Shown: positions 1-12,700 of the stretch, one piece after another
How the letters are laid out: every line of letters starts with the position of its first letter
How positions within the stretch are numbered: position 1 is the first letter of the stretch
Assembly: GCA_009767595.1 (NCBI GenBank)
Contig: VSDK01015227.1
Coordinates: 9,545-73,544 of the forward strand
Direction of reading: 5' to 3'
Source of the DNA: Symbiodinium kawagutii
Lineage: Eukaryota > Sar > Dinophyceae > Suessiales > Symbiodiniaceae
DNA length: 64,000 nt
Made by a program: the position numbers and the translations under genes
The notes under the pieces: model-generated
The model's database searches: none
Seen by the model: the letters and a program-made list of their open reading frames with translations, nothing else
What the model was told of the DNA's origin: nothing

Positions 1-58
1 GTCCGGCGGCACCACCCCGGCCTTAGAGAGAAGAAGAAAGAAGAGCGAGAGAGAGAAA

Positions 59-570
59 GATCTGCAGATGTGAGCGTTTGAAGATCTAGGTCTGCAGACG
101 TCAGTTGTGAAGGTCTAGATCTGCAGATGTGAGGTTGTGGAGATCTAGATCTGCAGATGTGAGTTGTGAAGATCTAGATCTGCAGATGTGAGTTGTGAAG
201 ATCTAGATCTGCAGATGTGAGTTGTGAAGATCTAGATCTGCAGATGTGAGTTGTGGAGATCTAGATCTGCAGATGTGAGGTTGTGGAGATCTAGATCTGC
301 AGATGTGAGGTTGTGGAGATCTAGATCTGCAGATGTGAGTTGTGAAGATCTAGATCTGCAGATGTGAGTTGTGAAGTCTAGATCTGCAGGTGTGAGGTTG
401 AGAAGATCTAGATCTGCAGATGTGAGTTGTGAAGATCTAGATCTGCAGATGTGAGTTGTGGAGATCTAGATCTGCAGATGTGAGTTGGGAAGATCTAGAT
501 CTGCAGATGTGAGGTTGTGGAGATCTAGATCTGCAGGTGTGAGGTTGAGAAGATCTAGATCTGCAGATGT
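59..570. repeat. 29-30 bp minisatellite array
   Basis: About 17 head-to-tail copies of a 29-30 bp unit. Each copy contains the 12-base palindrome AGATCTAGATCT, the palindrome CTGCAG and a GATGTGAGTTGTG segment. Copies differ by small substitutions (GAGGTTGTGG versus GAGTTGTGAA) and 1-3 base indels. The array is open in several frames but shows no protein-like composition. Confidence 0.95.
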
Positions 571-667
571 TGATGATGCTGATGTGATGATGTACAGATG
601 TTGATATACAGCTGATTTTTTACGAAGAACCCTTCGCAGACGCTCTCGGGAATAAATAGGGATCAAT

Positions 668-895
668 GAAAAAAAAAGCGGAAAAGGAAAAAGGAAGGAA
701 GGAATCAATGAAGGAAGAAAAGGAAGGAAGCAAGCAAGCAAGGAAGGAAGCAAGGAAGGAAGGAATCAAGGAAGGAAGGAATGAAGGAAGGAAGGGAGGA
801 ACCGAGAAAGGAAGGAATCAAGGAAGAAAGGGAGGAAGAAAGGAAGGAAGGAAGGAACCAAGGAAGGAAGGGAGGAAAAACGGAAACAAGGAGGG
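668..895. repeat. GGAA-rich purine tract
   Basis: Almost pure purine on the + strand, made of GGAA, GGAAG and GGAAC words. The open reading it creates is a low-complexity K/E/G/R string and is not taken as a gene. Confidence 0.9.
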
Positions 896-1022
896 AAAAA
901 TTATCATAATCACCGTGACTATCATCAGCATTATCATTGTCAAAGTCGTGATCATCATTAAGGAGGGAACAATCATCGCAATCGCTTTGGCTATCATCAG
1001 CAGTATCATTGTCAAAGTCGTG

Positions 1023-1057
<35 letters not shown>

Positions 1058-1085
1058 CATCATCATCATCATCATCATCATGATA
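896..1085. repeat. Duplicated block plus ATC microsatellite
   Basis: A segment of about 65 bp (TATCATCAGCA..TCATTGTCAAAGTCGTGATCATCAT) occurs twice and runs into a (TCA)n tract at about 1021-1082. The reverse strand reads as poly-Asp, which is a repeat artefact. Confidence 0.9.
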
Positions 1086-1164
1086 GCCATTATCGCCACC
1101 ATGTGCCATCACTGTCTTTGCGACGCACTTCGGGGGGAAGGCCGGGTGTCGCTGCAAGGGATAT

Positions 1165-1330
1165 TCTTTTTTTGATGCCTATTTATTTTTTTTTGATCGG
1201 GTTCCCGGGAGGGGATATATTGGACAGTTCCAGCAATCCGCCAGCATCAATTTTTTTTTTTGATCCCTAATTTACTTTTTGATGCTTATCCATTTATTTT
1301 TTTGATCCCTATTTATTTTTTTGATCCTGC
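1165..1330. repeat. T-rich 20-bp degenerate repeat
   Basis: Four or five degenerate copies of TTTTTTGATCCCTATTTATT with variable poly-T length. The T runs are on the + strand. Confidence 0.8.
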
Positions 1331-2726
1331 ACCCGCATGGTGCGTCCAGATGTCTACGACGACACCAGTTGTCAATGCATTTGAATGTGTTACAAAACTT
1401 CGCATTTTGGTTCACTTGTTAGCGCATCCTTATTTCTATCAGGTTTGGGAAGGGTTGAATTTTGTTGGAAGTTCGTTTGCTAGTTTGTGACTGTTGTTGT
1501 TTTTGCTTTGTTAATTTTCGGTCGATTTGAGCATTGGTGCTACATAGGCGACGCTGACGTGCCAAAAAATATTTTGTTTTTTATCTTCATTTGCAAGACT
1601 TGAACCAATTGAAATACAGTAGATGGCTAAGAAATCCTCCGTTCATGCTGAAAGATGTCGCCCTTCAAACTTTGAGAGTCAGCGGTTGACGTAAGAAGTG
1701 GATCGTTCCATGGCTACAGCATGAAAATTCAATTAACTGATTAGTTTTCACGCGAACCATATTGCCCTTTGACTGTGTTACTTTGGTCGTTTTTTGATTT
1801 TATGTATGAGGAGGTTGGCTCTCCCATTTCGCGTGGCTCTCATTCCGCTTAGTCCACTTTTGCATCCGGTGCAGATCGTAGCATCTATTTGTCATAGTGC
1901 TCTAGTGTTATTTTGCAAGGCGTATGACTCCACATGGAGGTTTGCATGGCGTTGTCAAGTCGTCATCCATTGTCCATTGTTAATTGATGACCATGCTTCA
2001 ACCCATTGAAGAGTATCATCCGAGATGGATCAAATGCTGATGCGGGCTGAGAGAGTTCACCTTGTTATTCCGTTGGGGAGCCGTTCTTGGTTGTTAGTTG
2101 GTTTTGGTTTGGTCTTGGGGTTTTGTCTTCTTTTGGTCCCCTTCTGGTTCGACTGGTTTGGTCGGTTTTCTTGTTGGTTTTGTTGCCTTACACATTCAAT
2201 CATGTCTGATTGTCTCACTTTCCCAGTCGAATTTACCAATGCCCGGAACCCGGTCTTCGTACGGCATTTGAAATCAAACTGTGGATGCTCTTGAAATGTC
2301 CTGGGAACTTTTTAAAGGCAATAAATGTGTATCGGCCTTTCTTTTTGACTGCTGGGGAGGGTTTCTCCCAGCCTCTGTCGGCGCTTTCGTTTTTTATTCA
2401 ACTTTCCTAGATGGAGGATTCTTGCTTTGACTTTTGGTCGTACCATACGCGTTTGCAAAATTGTGTCTTCAATGTTGCGGGAGGGTGTTGTTTAGGTGCC
2501 CAGACTGCACATTTGTTGCGTTGGTTGTTGCGTTGGGGCGAAATGGAAATAAAGACATAGATGACGTTGTCAAGTTGTGACACAGTCTTGCGCAAACTTT
2601 GTTGTCCAGTTCCTAATTTGAGTGAATGAGTTGCAGCAGCGTTGATGTTCACCTTTTTCACCCAGTTTTCGACCTCGGGTGTATATTTTTTTGGGTGCTG
2701 GTTGTTTGTTGGAAATTGGGGGTGTT
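1331..2726. other. Spacer without recognisable gene
   Basis: Only short AT-rich ORFs of unremarkable composition are seen. No recognisable domain, RNA gene or splice-linked reading frame was found. Confidence 0.5.
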
Positions 2727-2862
2727 AGTCGGTCCCCGGTTGGTCGCGGTTGGTCCCCGGTTGGTCCCCTGTTGGTCTCCGGTTGGTCCCCGGTTGGTGC
2801 CCGGTTGGTCCCGGGTTTGTCCCCGGTTGGTCCCCGGTTGGTCCCCGTGGGTCCCCGGTTTG
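2727..2862. repeat. 11-bp minisatellite CCCCGGTTGGT
   Basis: About 11 copies of CCCCGGTTGGT with substitutions such as TCCCCTGTTGGT and CCCGGGTTTGT. Because 11 is not a multiple of 3, the repeat reads as the same 11-residue string in all frames of a strand. Confidence 0.9.
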
Positions 2863-3633
2863 TTTTTACCGTTTTTTTACTGTTTTTGGCTTTCACCATG
2901 TTTTGTTTCACTTCTCCAACGGATCCTACCACTTACTGAAATTTGGCGCTCTTTTTGGCACTTCAGCTTGCAAAACTATCAGATTCTGCAGCAGCAAACA
3001 TGATGATACGCCTGCAAATGCGGGAATCGTGCGCAAGGGCGTGGGTAGGGCGTAGGGTTTTTCGAATGCGCAGCTGTCACAACCATGATCGCCCCATGCA
3101 CACTGGCTTCCTGGTGCAATGAAGCTCATGGGTGTTCTTCAGCACAAACAACATCTGTTTCGTTTTGCCCCTATTCACCCAGTTCCTTCCACTGATCATT
3201 GGAATTCAAGACGTCCCAGGCAACGTTCTTCATGATGATTGAAGACCGTCATGCTTGTGTATCTGCTCTGAACGTGTTCAGTTGTTCACAAGGAAAACAA
3301 TTTCATTTCATTTCATTTCCAATATTTTTTTTGTAGACTTTCTGAGAAGTGGTGGAGTTTGTGTGCATTGTTATTTCATTTTGGATCAATTTTCTAAAAG
3401 CCATGCCTGATAACAAAACAGGACAAAGTGAACTTTGGTGTAGTGAACATCTGAATCAAAGGTCATCAAGTTTCATCATGTTTCACTTTTTCGTTTTGCA
3501 ATTTTTACGTCATAATGTTCGAGTTTCGATTCCAGACACCGATCGACACCCTGTAGTTCGATTTTTTTCCTTTGTGCTCTCAACGATGGCTTGTTGTGAA
3601 GATTGCAAATGGATTGCGCATTGGTAGACTTGA

Positions 3634-3990
3634 TTAACTTCTTAATTTCCTCCGCGAAACAAATTGTTTGTTGGACATCCGCAGAATTCCAAATCGAATT
3701 CGATCAGATTTGGCTGGATGTGTTTTGTGGAAAACCTCAGCCAACTTTTGTAGAAGGTTTTTTTGAGTCTTCAATGTGTATTTTAATTGAAATCGATTTC
3801 TTGAAATAGAATCCAACGGATATTCCAACGATATGCGAACCGCGAACCCATCAACTTCAAGTTGAATGCTTTCCTTGACGCATTCTTGCAGCGGCACTAT
3901 CACCTTTGAGTTTTTTAAACATATTTCGTTGATGGTTCCAAGGTCCGTGGGCTCGAGCGCCTTGTCCACAGGTCGGCAGAGCTCTGCCAT
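3634..3990 (-). CDS. Hypothetical minus-strand ORF or exon, 118 aa
   Basis: The only minus-strand ORF in the window with ordinary, non-repetitive protein composition. It starts MAELCRPVDKALEPTDLGT and continues with an alternating charged/hydrophobic stretch (VIVPLQECVKESIQLEVDGF). The upstream neighbour (minus-strand ORF 3915-4103) overlaps in another frame and looks non-coding. The family is not recognised. If real it would be the only gene opposite to the rest of the window. The C-terminal part after about residue 70 is more basic and could be intronic read-through. Alternative: chance ORF. Confidence 0.3.
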   Translation of the reverse strand: MAELCRPVDKALEPTDLGTINEICLKNSKVIVPLQECVKESIQLEVDGFAVRISLEYPLDSISRNRFQLKYTLKTQKNLLQKLAEVFHKTHPAKSDRIRFGILRMSNKQFVSRRKLRS

Positions 3991-4099
3991 TTTTTCTCCA
4001 TGAGGGTTTTCATACCTGTGGAGTTACGCCTTCTCATTCTCTTCTTTTCCAACCTATTTGGCTTTTTCTTTTCTATCCAGATTGTCTCCGAGGTGTATT

Positions 4100-5540
4100 C
4101 CATTTGTCGTCCATGTGTCTCTAATGCCTTTTGTACTTGCTGCCCAGTTGCCTCCCGCTTGTCTCTATGTCTCCGAGATCATTTGCATTTGTTTGAAATT
4201 TGTGTCTAATTTTTTTGTACTTGCTGCCCATTTGTGCCCCACTCACGTCTCAATACTTTTCATTTGCTTGCCATTTGTCTTTCAGTTTTCTACGATTCGT
4301 TTTCCAAGTCTTTCCCATTTGCCCCTAACATGTTTTCAAATTGTCTCCCGATTTTGTCGATTTGTCTTTCATTTGTTTCCCAGTTTTTTGGCTGCTGAAT
4401 TGGTCTTTCAATCGTCGCTTACTTGTGCTGCTTGTCTTCCGTTTGTTTCCCAGTGCTTTGGGATTTGTCGTCGACTTGTGTTCCAACTTTTTTCAATTCT
4501 TGTTTTCCGCTTGCCTCCCATTGGTTTCCCACTTGCCTCCCATTGGCTTCCCACTTGCCTCCCATTGGTTTCCCACTTGCCTCCAAATATCTTCTGAATT
4601 GTTTCTCCCTTCTCTCTCATTTTTCCTCCACGTGTGTCTCAATGCTCTTCCGTTTGTTTACCACCTCAGTTCTTGTTTCCCATTTTTCCCCCCTCATTTT
4701 TTCGTCCACTTGTCTTTCGCTGCAGGTCCAAATAGAACCCAAACTTGGACTTGGTCGTTGGGTTGCAAAGATGCGTGAAAAAAATCACCGTGTATTGCAA
4801 GTAGCTATTGAATCGGATAAATCAAAACTGCAAAATTGATATAGTAAAACAAAGTAAAATGAAGTAAAAGGAAGTGAAGTATTTTCTTCTCAAGTTGCAA
4901 AGCTGGGAGAGAGTCCAGAGCACCTGCTGCTGTTCAAACTCGAGCCAGCCGAGCGCACAAAGGCGGCGCAGTCGGAGAGGCCGGGCTCGAAGTTCGGATT
5001 TGTGAAACGCAAATCTCGAAGTAAAGCAAATTTCGAAGTAAAGGAGGATTAGGAGAATTAGGAGGAAGTAAAGCAAAGTAAAGTAGAGGAGGAAACTGAG
5101 GATGTGTTTTTTAGCGAAGCAAAAGATTTGTACTTTCCATGTTTAAAATTTGCGTTGCTTCCTACTGTTTTGAAGTCACGAACCTTTGTTCGTGGGAACC
5201 CCAGGCTGAAAGTTGGCGACGATGAGAGTACTGAGCTTAGCGTAGCTCTGGTGACAAACAGTTTGCTGCTTGACCGAGGGATGCGTGTTAGAAACGTACC
5301 AAGTATTGCTGTATTCATTTAGGCAGAAGAGAAAATGAGTTAAAACCTGGAAACTGGTGTCAGTAGTTGCTTTCTTGATTGCATTGATGTTCAATTTGTG
5401 AGCTGGGCAGAGTTTTTGCGGAATGCCAGAGCATTTCAGCGGTGGAGACGTACTCAAGACATTGAAGTGTTTAGATATCTGAGTATTACAATTTTGAAGA
5501 AGAAGTACTTGGAGTATCTTCGAGTCATAAGAGCTGTTAG
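4100..5540. other. Spacer with minisatellite
   Basis: Pyrimidine-rich sequence that includes a 22-bp repeat of TTGCCTCCCATTGGTTTCCCAC at about 4505-4585 (four copies). ORFs here are low complexity (F/S/L/P). No gene is supported. Confidence 0.6.
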
Positions 5541-5679
5541 GGAAGACATGGAGCTGCGTTCAACCGACGAATCCGCTTCAGCTTGTCGTCCTGCTGGCGG
5601 CACTCGCGGTAGCTGCTTCGGAGTTGGGAGCCCTGAAGCGGAGCTTGGTCACGGTTGAGTTCCGCCGGACTTACGACTG
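5541..5679 (+). CDS. Candidate signal-peptide exon
   Basis: The frame that is open from the TAA at about 5528 reads a hydrophobic stretch LQLVVLLAALAVAAS, then ELGALKRSLVTVEF and RRTYD. It stops at a good donor (CTG followed by GTAGGT at 5680). This looks like a signal peptide followed by the start of a secreted domain. There is no in-frame Met inside the exon, so the start codon would lie in an upstream exon. An overlapping frame with an ATG at 5548 gives a less plausible S/G-rich peptide. It may be the N-terminal exon of the gene continuing at 6762. Confidence 0.45.
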
Positions 5680-5742
5680 GTAGGTTGCAATCTATCAATT
5701 AACCAATGCAAATACGTGTGCATACATTTATTTAAATATAGA

Positions 5743-5820
5743 TATATCTCTCTCTCTCTCTCTCTCTCTCGCTCTCTAAAAAAAATATATATATATATAC
5801 TGTATATATATATATATATG
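5743..5820. repeat. (CT)n and (TA)n microsatellites
   Basis: About 15 CT units followed by two TA tracts, located just 3' of the donor at 5680 and therefore probably intronic. Confidence 0.9.
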
Positions 5821-6197
5821 CATTTTGTGTGACCTGGTGGACGTCGCTGACAGAATCACACTTCACAACTGATCTATGACATTCCATGTCTGCCAAGGTG
5901 TAATGGTCCCGAACGGCTGAGACTGAACCGGGTGGAAAATAGTAACCTGGGCGGTGCAGGAGCCAGAGCATGGAGAAGAAACATAGCCGTCACCAGAGGA
6001 AGCACAAAAAAGGTGGCTCTGAAAAACACGTTTAACTATTTGGGATTGACTTCATTCATTCCATTCTATTCCCTGAAGCTTTGGATTAGATCCCGTGCGC
6101 AGCATGTTTGGAGCCCACAATGCAGGACCAGACGTGGGCGATGCCAAGAGTTTGGTGTTCGATAAGGCTGGAGAACCTTGCGCAGTGCCTCTGTGTG

Positions 6198-6244
6198 CAC
6201 CATGCGCCACCATGCGCCACCATGCGCCACCATGCGCCACCATC
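6198..6244. repeat. 10-bp tandem repeat CATGCGCCAC
   Basis: Between four and five near-perfect decamer copies. Confidence 0.95.
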
Positions 6245-6761
6245 TGCCACATTCAAAGGGTTGGAACATGTTGGAAATTCTTGGAACTTATAACAGCACT
6301 GATGTTCAACAGCACCTCGGTCTCAGGTAGGGAGCTACAAGGGCCGGCACCTGCAGCTTGAGATAGGCGCAGAAGCTGCAAAAAACTGAGCTTCAGAGAG
6401 ACAATTTTACAAAGAGCTTTCAGAATCTTTGAAGAATTTCGAAAGAGTCTAAAGAAGATCTTTGTCAAAGACTTGGAAAGACTTCCAGTGCCTGGCAGTT
6501 GCAAGCGAAGACTCGCAATACGAAGCTCGCAATCCTGACAATGGCGTTTTGCACTCAGAGAAATGAAGAGCCTCAAGCTGTACTCAGCTGTACTCCCAGT
6601 GCGACATACTTTCTTTCACAGATCCGCTGCCTTTGTGGAAGTGTGGAAGGATGAGGCACAGATCAGTGCTGAGGCAGCGACTGACGAGCATCTCGCACAT
6701 ATCAGCATGATGCATGGAGGCTTAGCTTAGAGACATGGTGACAGACGTGGACTTGTGGCAG

Positions 6762-7818
6762 TCTTTGAAGATGTTCCTGTGGAGAACGGCCAGATTTACA
6801 AAGTTACAGAGAATGATCCTGCTCCCGCCACTCTGTCTAACACGAACTATAGCAGCTCTTGTTTCATGGTGATTCACTTTCTTGTAAGGTCTGGAACTTC
6901 AACTACCTTTCACATCCGCTTGATAGACCGCGAAACGAAAGAGGAGGCAAGCGGATCTCGCTTGACAATCTGCAGAAGTGAAAAAGCGGACTGAATCGGT
7001 ACCTGAACATATCGGAGATGTGGTATTCTACAAGTAGCTCAGAAACCACACTATCGGAGATGTGGACAATGCCCGCGCGCTGTGTTGGGACTGACATCCG
7101 AAGCATTCTGTGCGGATCTACTGATGAATGTCAGTCTGAAATGTCATCATAGAACAAAAGGCGAGACGGCAAAGCCAATAAGATGTGAGTGCATGTCTAC
7201 TGTACATGAATCATAAAGTTAAATGTGTGCGTATGTCTGTTTGTACAGGTATGTATTTGCGTATGTACATACATGCGTTTGTGTACGTGCTGCAGCGCAA
7301 TTCAGTACTAATGCAATACAGTATAATCAAACCAAATGTAATGTAGCAATGTGAGGCCAAGAAATGTATTGAGATAAGTAGTTGTGTTATGTCAGCTTCT
7401 GGATTTTCATGCAATAACCTACAATTTGATGAAAGAAAATGAATTTCAATTCCATTGAATGCAATGTCGCAATTATCTATCATGCGTAAGTATGCACTGC
7501 AGATACCTACATAAATAGGTATGCCGGTAATGTGATGTAATGTAAGGGCAGTTTCCTCAAGGTATCGGCACATGCAGTGCAGCATAGTTCATTTCAACGT
7601 GATGTCACGTGATGTAGTGCAAGTACGGTAAGGATGTGTAAGGTTTCTATGGATTAGATATTCAGTATGCTCCTGAATGCTCCTGTATTTATTTTTGGAC
7701 GAGAAAGTGGAAACTGTGGATGGCATGGCGATGGCAGGTGTCTTTGCCCAAGTTGAACCTGACCTTCTTCGCTCTGAATGTGCCGACCAAGCAGAAGATC
7801 CAAGCTTCAGGCAGCGCT
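6762..7818 (+). CDS. Two exons of an uncharacterised ectodomain, copy 1
   Basis: Exon 1, about 6762-6946, follows GGCAG and reads FEDVPVENGQIYKVTEND, later FLVRSGTSTTFHIRLIDRET, ending KEE at a GC donor (GAG then GCAAGC). Exon 2, 7738-7818, follows GGCAG and reads VSLPKLNLTFFALNVPTKQK, ending at GCT before GTAACG. The junction is phase 0. The same two blocks, with the intron at the same place, occur at 47815-48125 (FKFRLVDPITNQP, then VAMPKLMMKVFGALEATG), which supports both as real exons. The family is not named here. The pattern of a FRL.D block followed by a P.....FF block occurs in large dinoflagellate surface proteins as I remember them, but I cannot verify this. A lectin-like or beta-sandwich fold is only a guess. 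Confidence 0.6.
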
Positions 7819-8197
7819 GTAACGAAGCTGTTGTTTAAGCTGTGTTGTCAATGGTTTTCGTACGTGCTGCAAGCTCATTTAAAGTCATTTAAGCTCGTTT
7901 TCTGGTGGTTGCACATCCTTTGTTCTTATGCAACGCAAGGAAGTAGGCAACTGATAATGCAAAGGAAGGCCACAGAAAGGACTTCCACATGGCAACGCTG
8001 AAATCGTGAGTCCAGAAATGCACCGTGCTTTGCTATCAGGCTACATCACAACTTTTCAGTCTTCACCAAGCCTTTTCAAGAAGGCCGGGAGAGCTGATAA
8101 ACATGGTAAACTCCTATTTAGAAAACGCACCCTTTGTACGTACAAAAAGAGAACCTGAAAGCATTCTCCCCGTAATGACAATGCAATTCGAGCAGCC

Positions 8198-8304
8198 AAT
8201 GCTTTGGCAATGCTTTGGCAATGCTTTGGCAATGCTTTGGCAATGCTTTGGCAATGCTTTGGCAATGCTTTGGCAATGCTTTGGCAATGCTTTGGCAATG
8301 CTTG
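8198..8304. repeat. 11-bp tandem repeat CAATGCTTTGG
   Basis: Ten nearly perfect copies. The ORFs over it read an 11-residue period, as expected for an 11-mer. Confidence 0.95.
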
Positions 8305-8962
8305 ACATTTCATTTTCTAAGCATGGACATCCACATGGACTCCATGCCTGTTCCAGACCCGATCCTTTTGACCTCTCAGTTGCCACAATCTTTCTTTGCC
8401 CACGACCCAGGATGTGGGTGTCGACGGTATGGCCTACCAAACAGAACATCCTTGTTGGGCGCCTGAGCTGATTCCGTGTTGCATGTGAGGCTCCGATGAA
8501 AACAGATTCATTCCTCAGCTGCTTTGTTCCTTGGATTTTGTAGCTGTAGAGTTTGCATCTCCTTGGAATCAAGATTTGGCTCAAGCCACATCTCAACATA
8601 GTATCGCCATGGCAGACCCAGATGATGAAAGGAAGTGCGGGACTCTGTCCTTCAAGCTTCTGAATCAGGGGGCTGGGAACTTGTGGAAGGCTTGGATTGA
8701 GAGGTGTAGAGAGTTACAGAACTTTCCAGGTCTCTCGTTGCCTTTATGGAATTTCAACCTGTGATAGGACAGTCATAGTAGAGCGCCTAGAGCGCATCAC
8801 ATTTTTCCGTTGCATTCTTTGCTAAGGCCTGGATTCGTCCATGCCTAAGAGATGTTAGTCACAGCTTCACAGCTTTGCAAATTGGTCATACAGCGAGAAT
8901 GTTAATTTTTCAGGTGGAAAAGTTTGTGGACTTCGTAGAGAGCTGGTTTGATCATAAGAAGG

Positions 8963-9020
8963 CAAGCAGTGGCAAGCAGTGGCAAGCAGTGGCAAGCAGT
9001 GGCAAGCAGTGGCAAGCAGT
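8963..9020. repeat. 10-bp tandem repeat GGCAAGCAGT
   Basis: Six copies of the decamer, the first five perfect. Confidence 0.95.
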
Positions 9021-9597
9021 TGCAGTAGTACGAGTTGCAGTACGAGTTGCAATACGTGGTGAGATTCCAGGGCAACACTTGGAGATGCATGTCTTTCGCG
9101 ATCAGAAACATCTGCCGAACTCGACAGGGACGGAAGAGGCCACAGGCAAAGGCCAAAGCGAATCCAAAGCAACCTTTGCATCTCGGTTTCAGATCTCTGG
9201 GGCCACAATGAGCAACGTCTTCAGAGATCTTCAGAGGTTGAAACACAGACACAAAATTGAAAGTTAAAAGTTTCTCAATGGCACAATGGCTTGTTGCATC
9301 ACATAAAAGTCCACTCTTTACTTGAGAGATCTCATCCTGCGCTTGATATGTTGAAGGAAGGCAGAGAGGAGCGACGTGGATCTAGAAAAGCCCGAAGAAA
9401 AGGCAGAGCAAAGCGAAGAGCAAAAGGAGAACCACAGGGAGACAACGGGCTCTTTGGAGACCTTTACATAATCGTTAACATCATTCTTGCCAAGCTGGAT
9501 CCCTCTTTGTCGTTTGTTTTTCTTTTGGTTTGTTTGTGGCCTGTTTGGTTGTTTGTTGATCATTTTTTTGTTTGTTTAGTGTTTTTTGCATTTTATG

Positions 9598-9617
9598 CTG
9601 CAGCTGCTGCTGCCGCG

Positions 9618-9661
<44 letters not shown>

Positions 9662-9745
9662 CGTTGTTGTGGTTGTGGTTGTTGTGGTTGTTGTCGTTGT
9701 GGTTGTTGTGGTCGTTGTGCTTGTTGTCGTCGTGGTTGTTGTGCT
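9598..9745. repeat. GTT/GTC trinucleotide repeat
   Basis: A (GTT)n tract interrupted by GTC, GTG and GCT. It gives poly-Val/Leu/Cys readings that are not genes. Confidence 0.95.
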
Positions 9746-12700
9746 TTCCGTTGATATTCCCTGGACAGCTTGGTGTGCATCCAGGAGACTGATGGTGGCG
9801 AAATAAAGGAAGCAGGCACAGGCGGCACACTCAACATGTCACGATGAACATTTAATCGATGGCTTGCTTTGGCAACTTGCGGGCTTCAGCATGCAATGAA
9901 ACATGCTTGAAGTCTGTCTTCAACCGCCTTAGCTCGTTTCTTTTCTTCGGATCGAGGCGTCTTAGATAAGTTAGATATCGATGGCGACGGTGACGTTGAC
10001 TTTGAGGCCTGGAGTCACTTGGAGTCCTTTGAAGCGAATGTGAACCTGCACTGACCTGCACTGACCTGTACCTTGAAAGCCAGGATTTTATGGCCCTTGG
10101 TGAGGCTGACGTTGATGGCGAGGTTGGACTCACAACTTGAAAGCATTTGAAAGCCATGCCTTCCACGTCGCCTTAGCTTGGAGACCTTGATGTTTGTTCT
10201 TGGAGTTCTTGGTCTGTGGAGTCTACATGTGGCCTCTGTAACTTGTAGTTTTTTCTCTCGTCTCTACATGTGGCCTCTAACTTGTCCTCTCTCTGCAGCG
10301 AGGCAGCAGATGACATGGAACAAATGAAGACATACAGCAGCTTGGCGACCGCTCGACCTTGGTGCTTCGCCTCAGAGATCTGCCGTGAGGTGTGAGATTC
10401 ATCCCCGCACAGATCTTCCTATGTGTGGTGCTGTGGCTGGCTGGGGCCGTCTTCATGGTGGTCACAGAGCATCTTGGATTCCTTGGATTCCTTGGATTTT
10501 GGATGCTTCTGTTCTGCTCATGGGCTCTTGTTGCTTCAGCGAAGCTTCTGCAAAGCATTCTGGACATTAGACTCATTAGACTCATTAGACTATATAGTCG
10601 TGTTCTGTCTTCTAGGTCCATTTTTGCAAAGCTTGTTTTACTTCTTTTCTGTTCTTTTTGTACATCGAGAAGACCTTCTTCAAGAACTTCTCATCAATCT
10701 TTATTCATCTTTGGATTCATCTTTGGAATCATCTTTGGATTCATCTTTCTTCAATGCTAAGGGGCGAGAACTTCTTTCTCGCTCAAGGCGGACTTGATAC
10801 TTTTCTAGAGGGTTGGACATCAGTGCGAACCCACAAGGACCGTGAAGGGAGGGCAGACATCCTCGCTGAACTGCTTTTGGAAACTGACTGAGCTTCAACA
10901 CTTCCATGTTCTGCTTAGCTCATTGTTTTGTGCTCAAGTCATTCACTTGAATTCCTGTGTTCCTTGTGTTCCTTTTGTGACGCCAGGACTGCGAGGACTG
11001 TGGGGTTGGGCTGACAGGTTTGATCTGGAAGGACTTTGATCGTCCACTTAAGCAGTCTGCTTGGCTGAATCCCGCCGGAGAATTGCCAAATTTGGCTCCT
11101 CAAAGGTTGCGCCTGGATGAGATGGTCACAGAAACATCATCCTGAGAGCTGTGCCACCATATCATCATCATCTTAAAATGTGAACGCTTTTGTTCTGCGA
11201 GTTTTTTCTCCCCAAACAGGTCTTTAGATATTTTGTCACATGTACAGTAGTAGTTCTGACTTGTGAGACTGATGTGTTTGCGTCACCATGCTTGGAGCCT
11301 GAGATGGTACTGATGATCTTGGACACTCTGAAAAGATGACTTTTTCTTGCTCCTTTTTGTCTTTGCTTCTTTTTTCTACCTTCTTTTTGTCCTTAATTCG
11401 ATTTTGTGATTTCATCAATTGACCCTGCGGCCTTGAACCTATGGCAACCTCCTGGTCTCGTGCAGCAATGGCACTGCACGCTGTCATTTGGACCTAGTTC
11501 CCATATCTGGCAGACTGTACGTTGTGCACCAGGCCTCCTGCTTGTTCTGCCGACAGATCCTTCTACAGCAATCCGGCAAACTGTTTGCAAAGTCAACGCA
11601 AGTGCCACGTTTGTCCATGTGTCAAAATGGTCAGAAAAATCTCACACACATATTGCTGGACATGTGTCAGCACGCATAGCATGTGCTAGAACATACATGT
11701 CAGAACATGTGGGATCTTTTTTCCAGAGGATATGCCGCCGAAGGCATCAGTACATTCGTGTCAGCGCAAATGCCAGACAATATATGCCAAGAGACAAGAC
11801 AATACTGTACATGTTCCAGATAAAGTGCTAGTGGTGTTTTGCTTAGAACCTGACATTGTATTTGTGAACAAGGACGGTATCATGTACTGACACCCGATTG
11901 AGACAAATGAAGTGGCATAGACATGACATCTAGTGCTTGTATAGAAGCAGACTAGTTGTTGTCTTGCATGTAAATTGAGGATGTTCAATGCTTGAATCTG
12001 CATTCTGTTTGATGCGTATGCTTTGTATGTACCTTCCACGGCATAGGACCTCCGCTGGCAAGGAGTGTGGAGATTGAAGCTTGGATATGCTTGGCACCAT
12101 GCAATGGGATTGTATTTTGAACATTTTGCACATGCAATGGACTTGAACAATGCACCTGAAATATTGGTTCGCATTTTTTTATGCCAAAATATTTAGGATT
12201 CCTTCCCAGCTGAGGCGGGATTTTTACAGGGTGATGTGAAACAACCTGTGCTGATAGGTACTGGCCATCACCTCTCCAAATCTTTGCGTATAAGTGGGGC
12301 GGAGTATGATCATGGCCTAATTTGGGTTTAGATGCGAGAAATAGGTGAAAGACAAACTTACTGTAACACTGGGGAGAGAAAGGGGAGCACTTCGTAAATA
12401 ATCCAAGTGATGGAAAAGACAACAAGGGAATCAGAATAATTCAGGCAATAAACAGGCCTTTCAGAGGGAGATGGGGAGACAAGTGGCAGAGAGAAATGGG
12501 AGACAGTGGCCATGTCAGACGAGTAGGAGACACATGGAACAAAGGCCAACTCGAGCAAACCGGAACGGAGCTGATGCCAATGTGAGGAAGTGAAATGCAA
12601 GCCAGATGGGAGAAAACTCGGAAGGAGCACAGAAGAGCAAAGCATTTCACAATGGGACTAGATGTGTTTGAGACGAAACCTACGTAAGGCGGAGAGGCGA

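Noticed and set aside
59..570. Possible CRISPR-like array
   Set aside because: Units are directly adjacent with no unique spacers; an ordinary minisatellite in a eukaryotic genome.
705..1157. Poly-Asp minus-strand ORF
   Set aside because: Translation of an ATC/GAT microsatellite and GGAA tract.
9291..9806. 171-residue ORF with poly-Val
   Set aside because: The C-terminal half is a GTT repeat; the N-terminal K/R/E-rich part has no splice support or domain.
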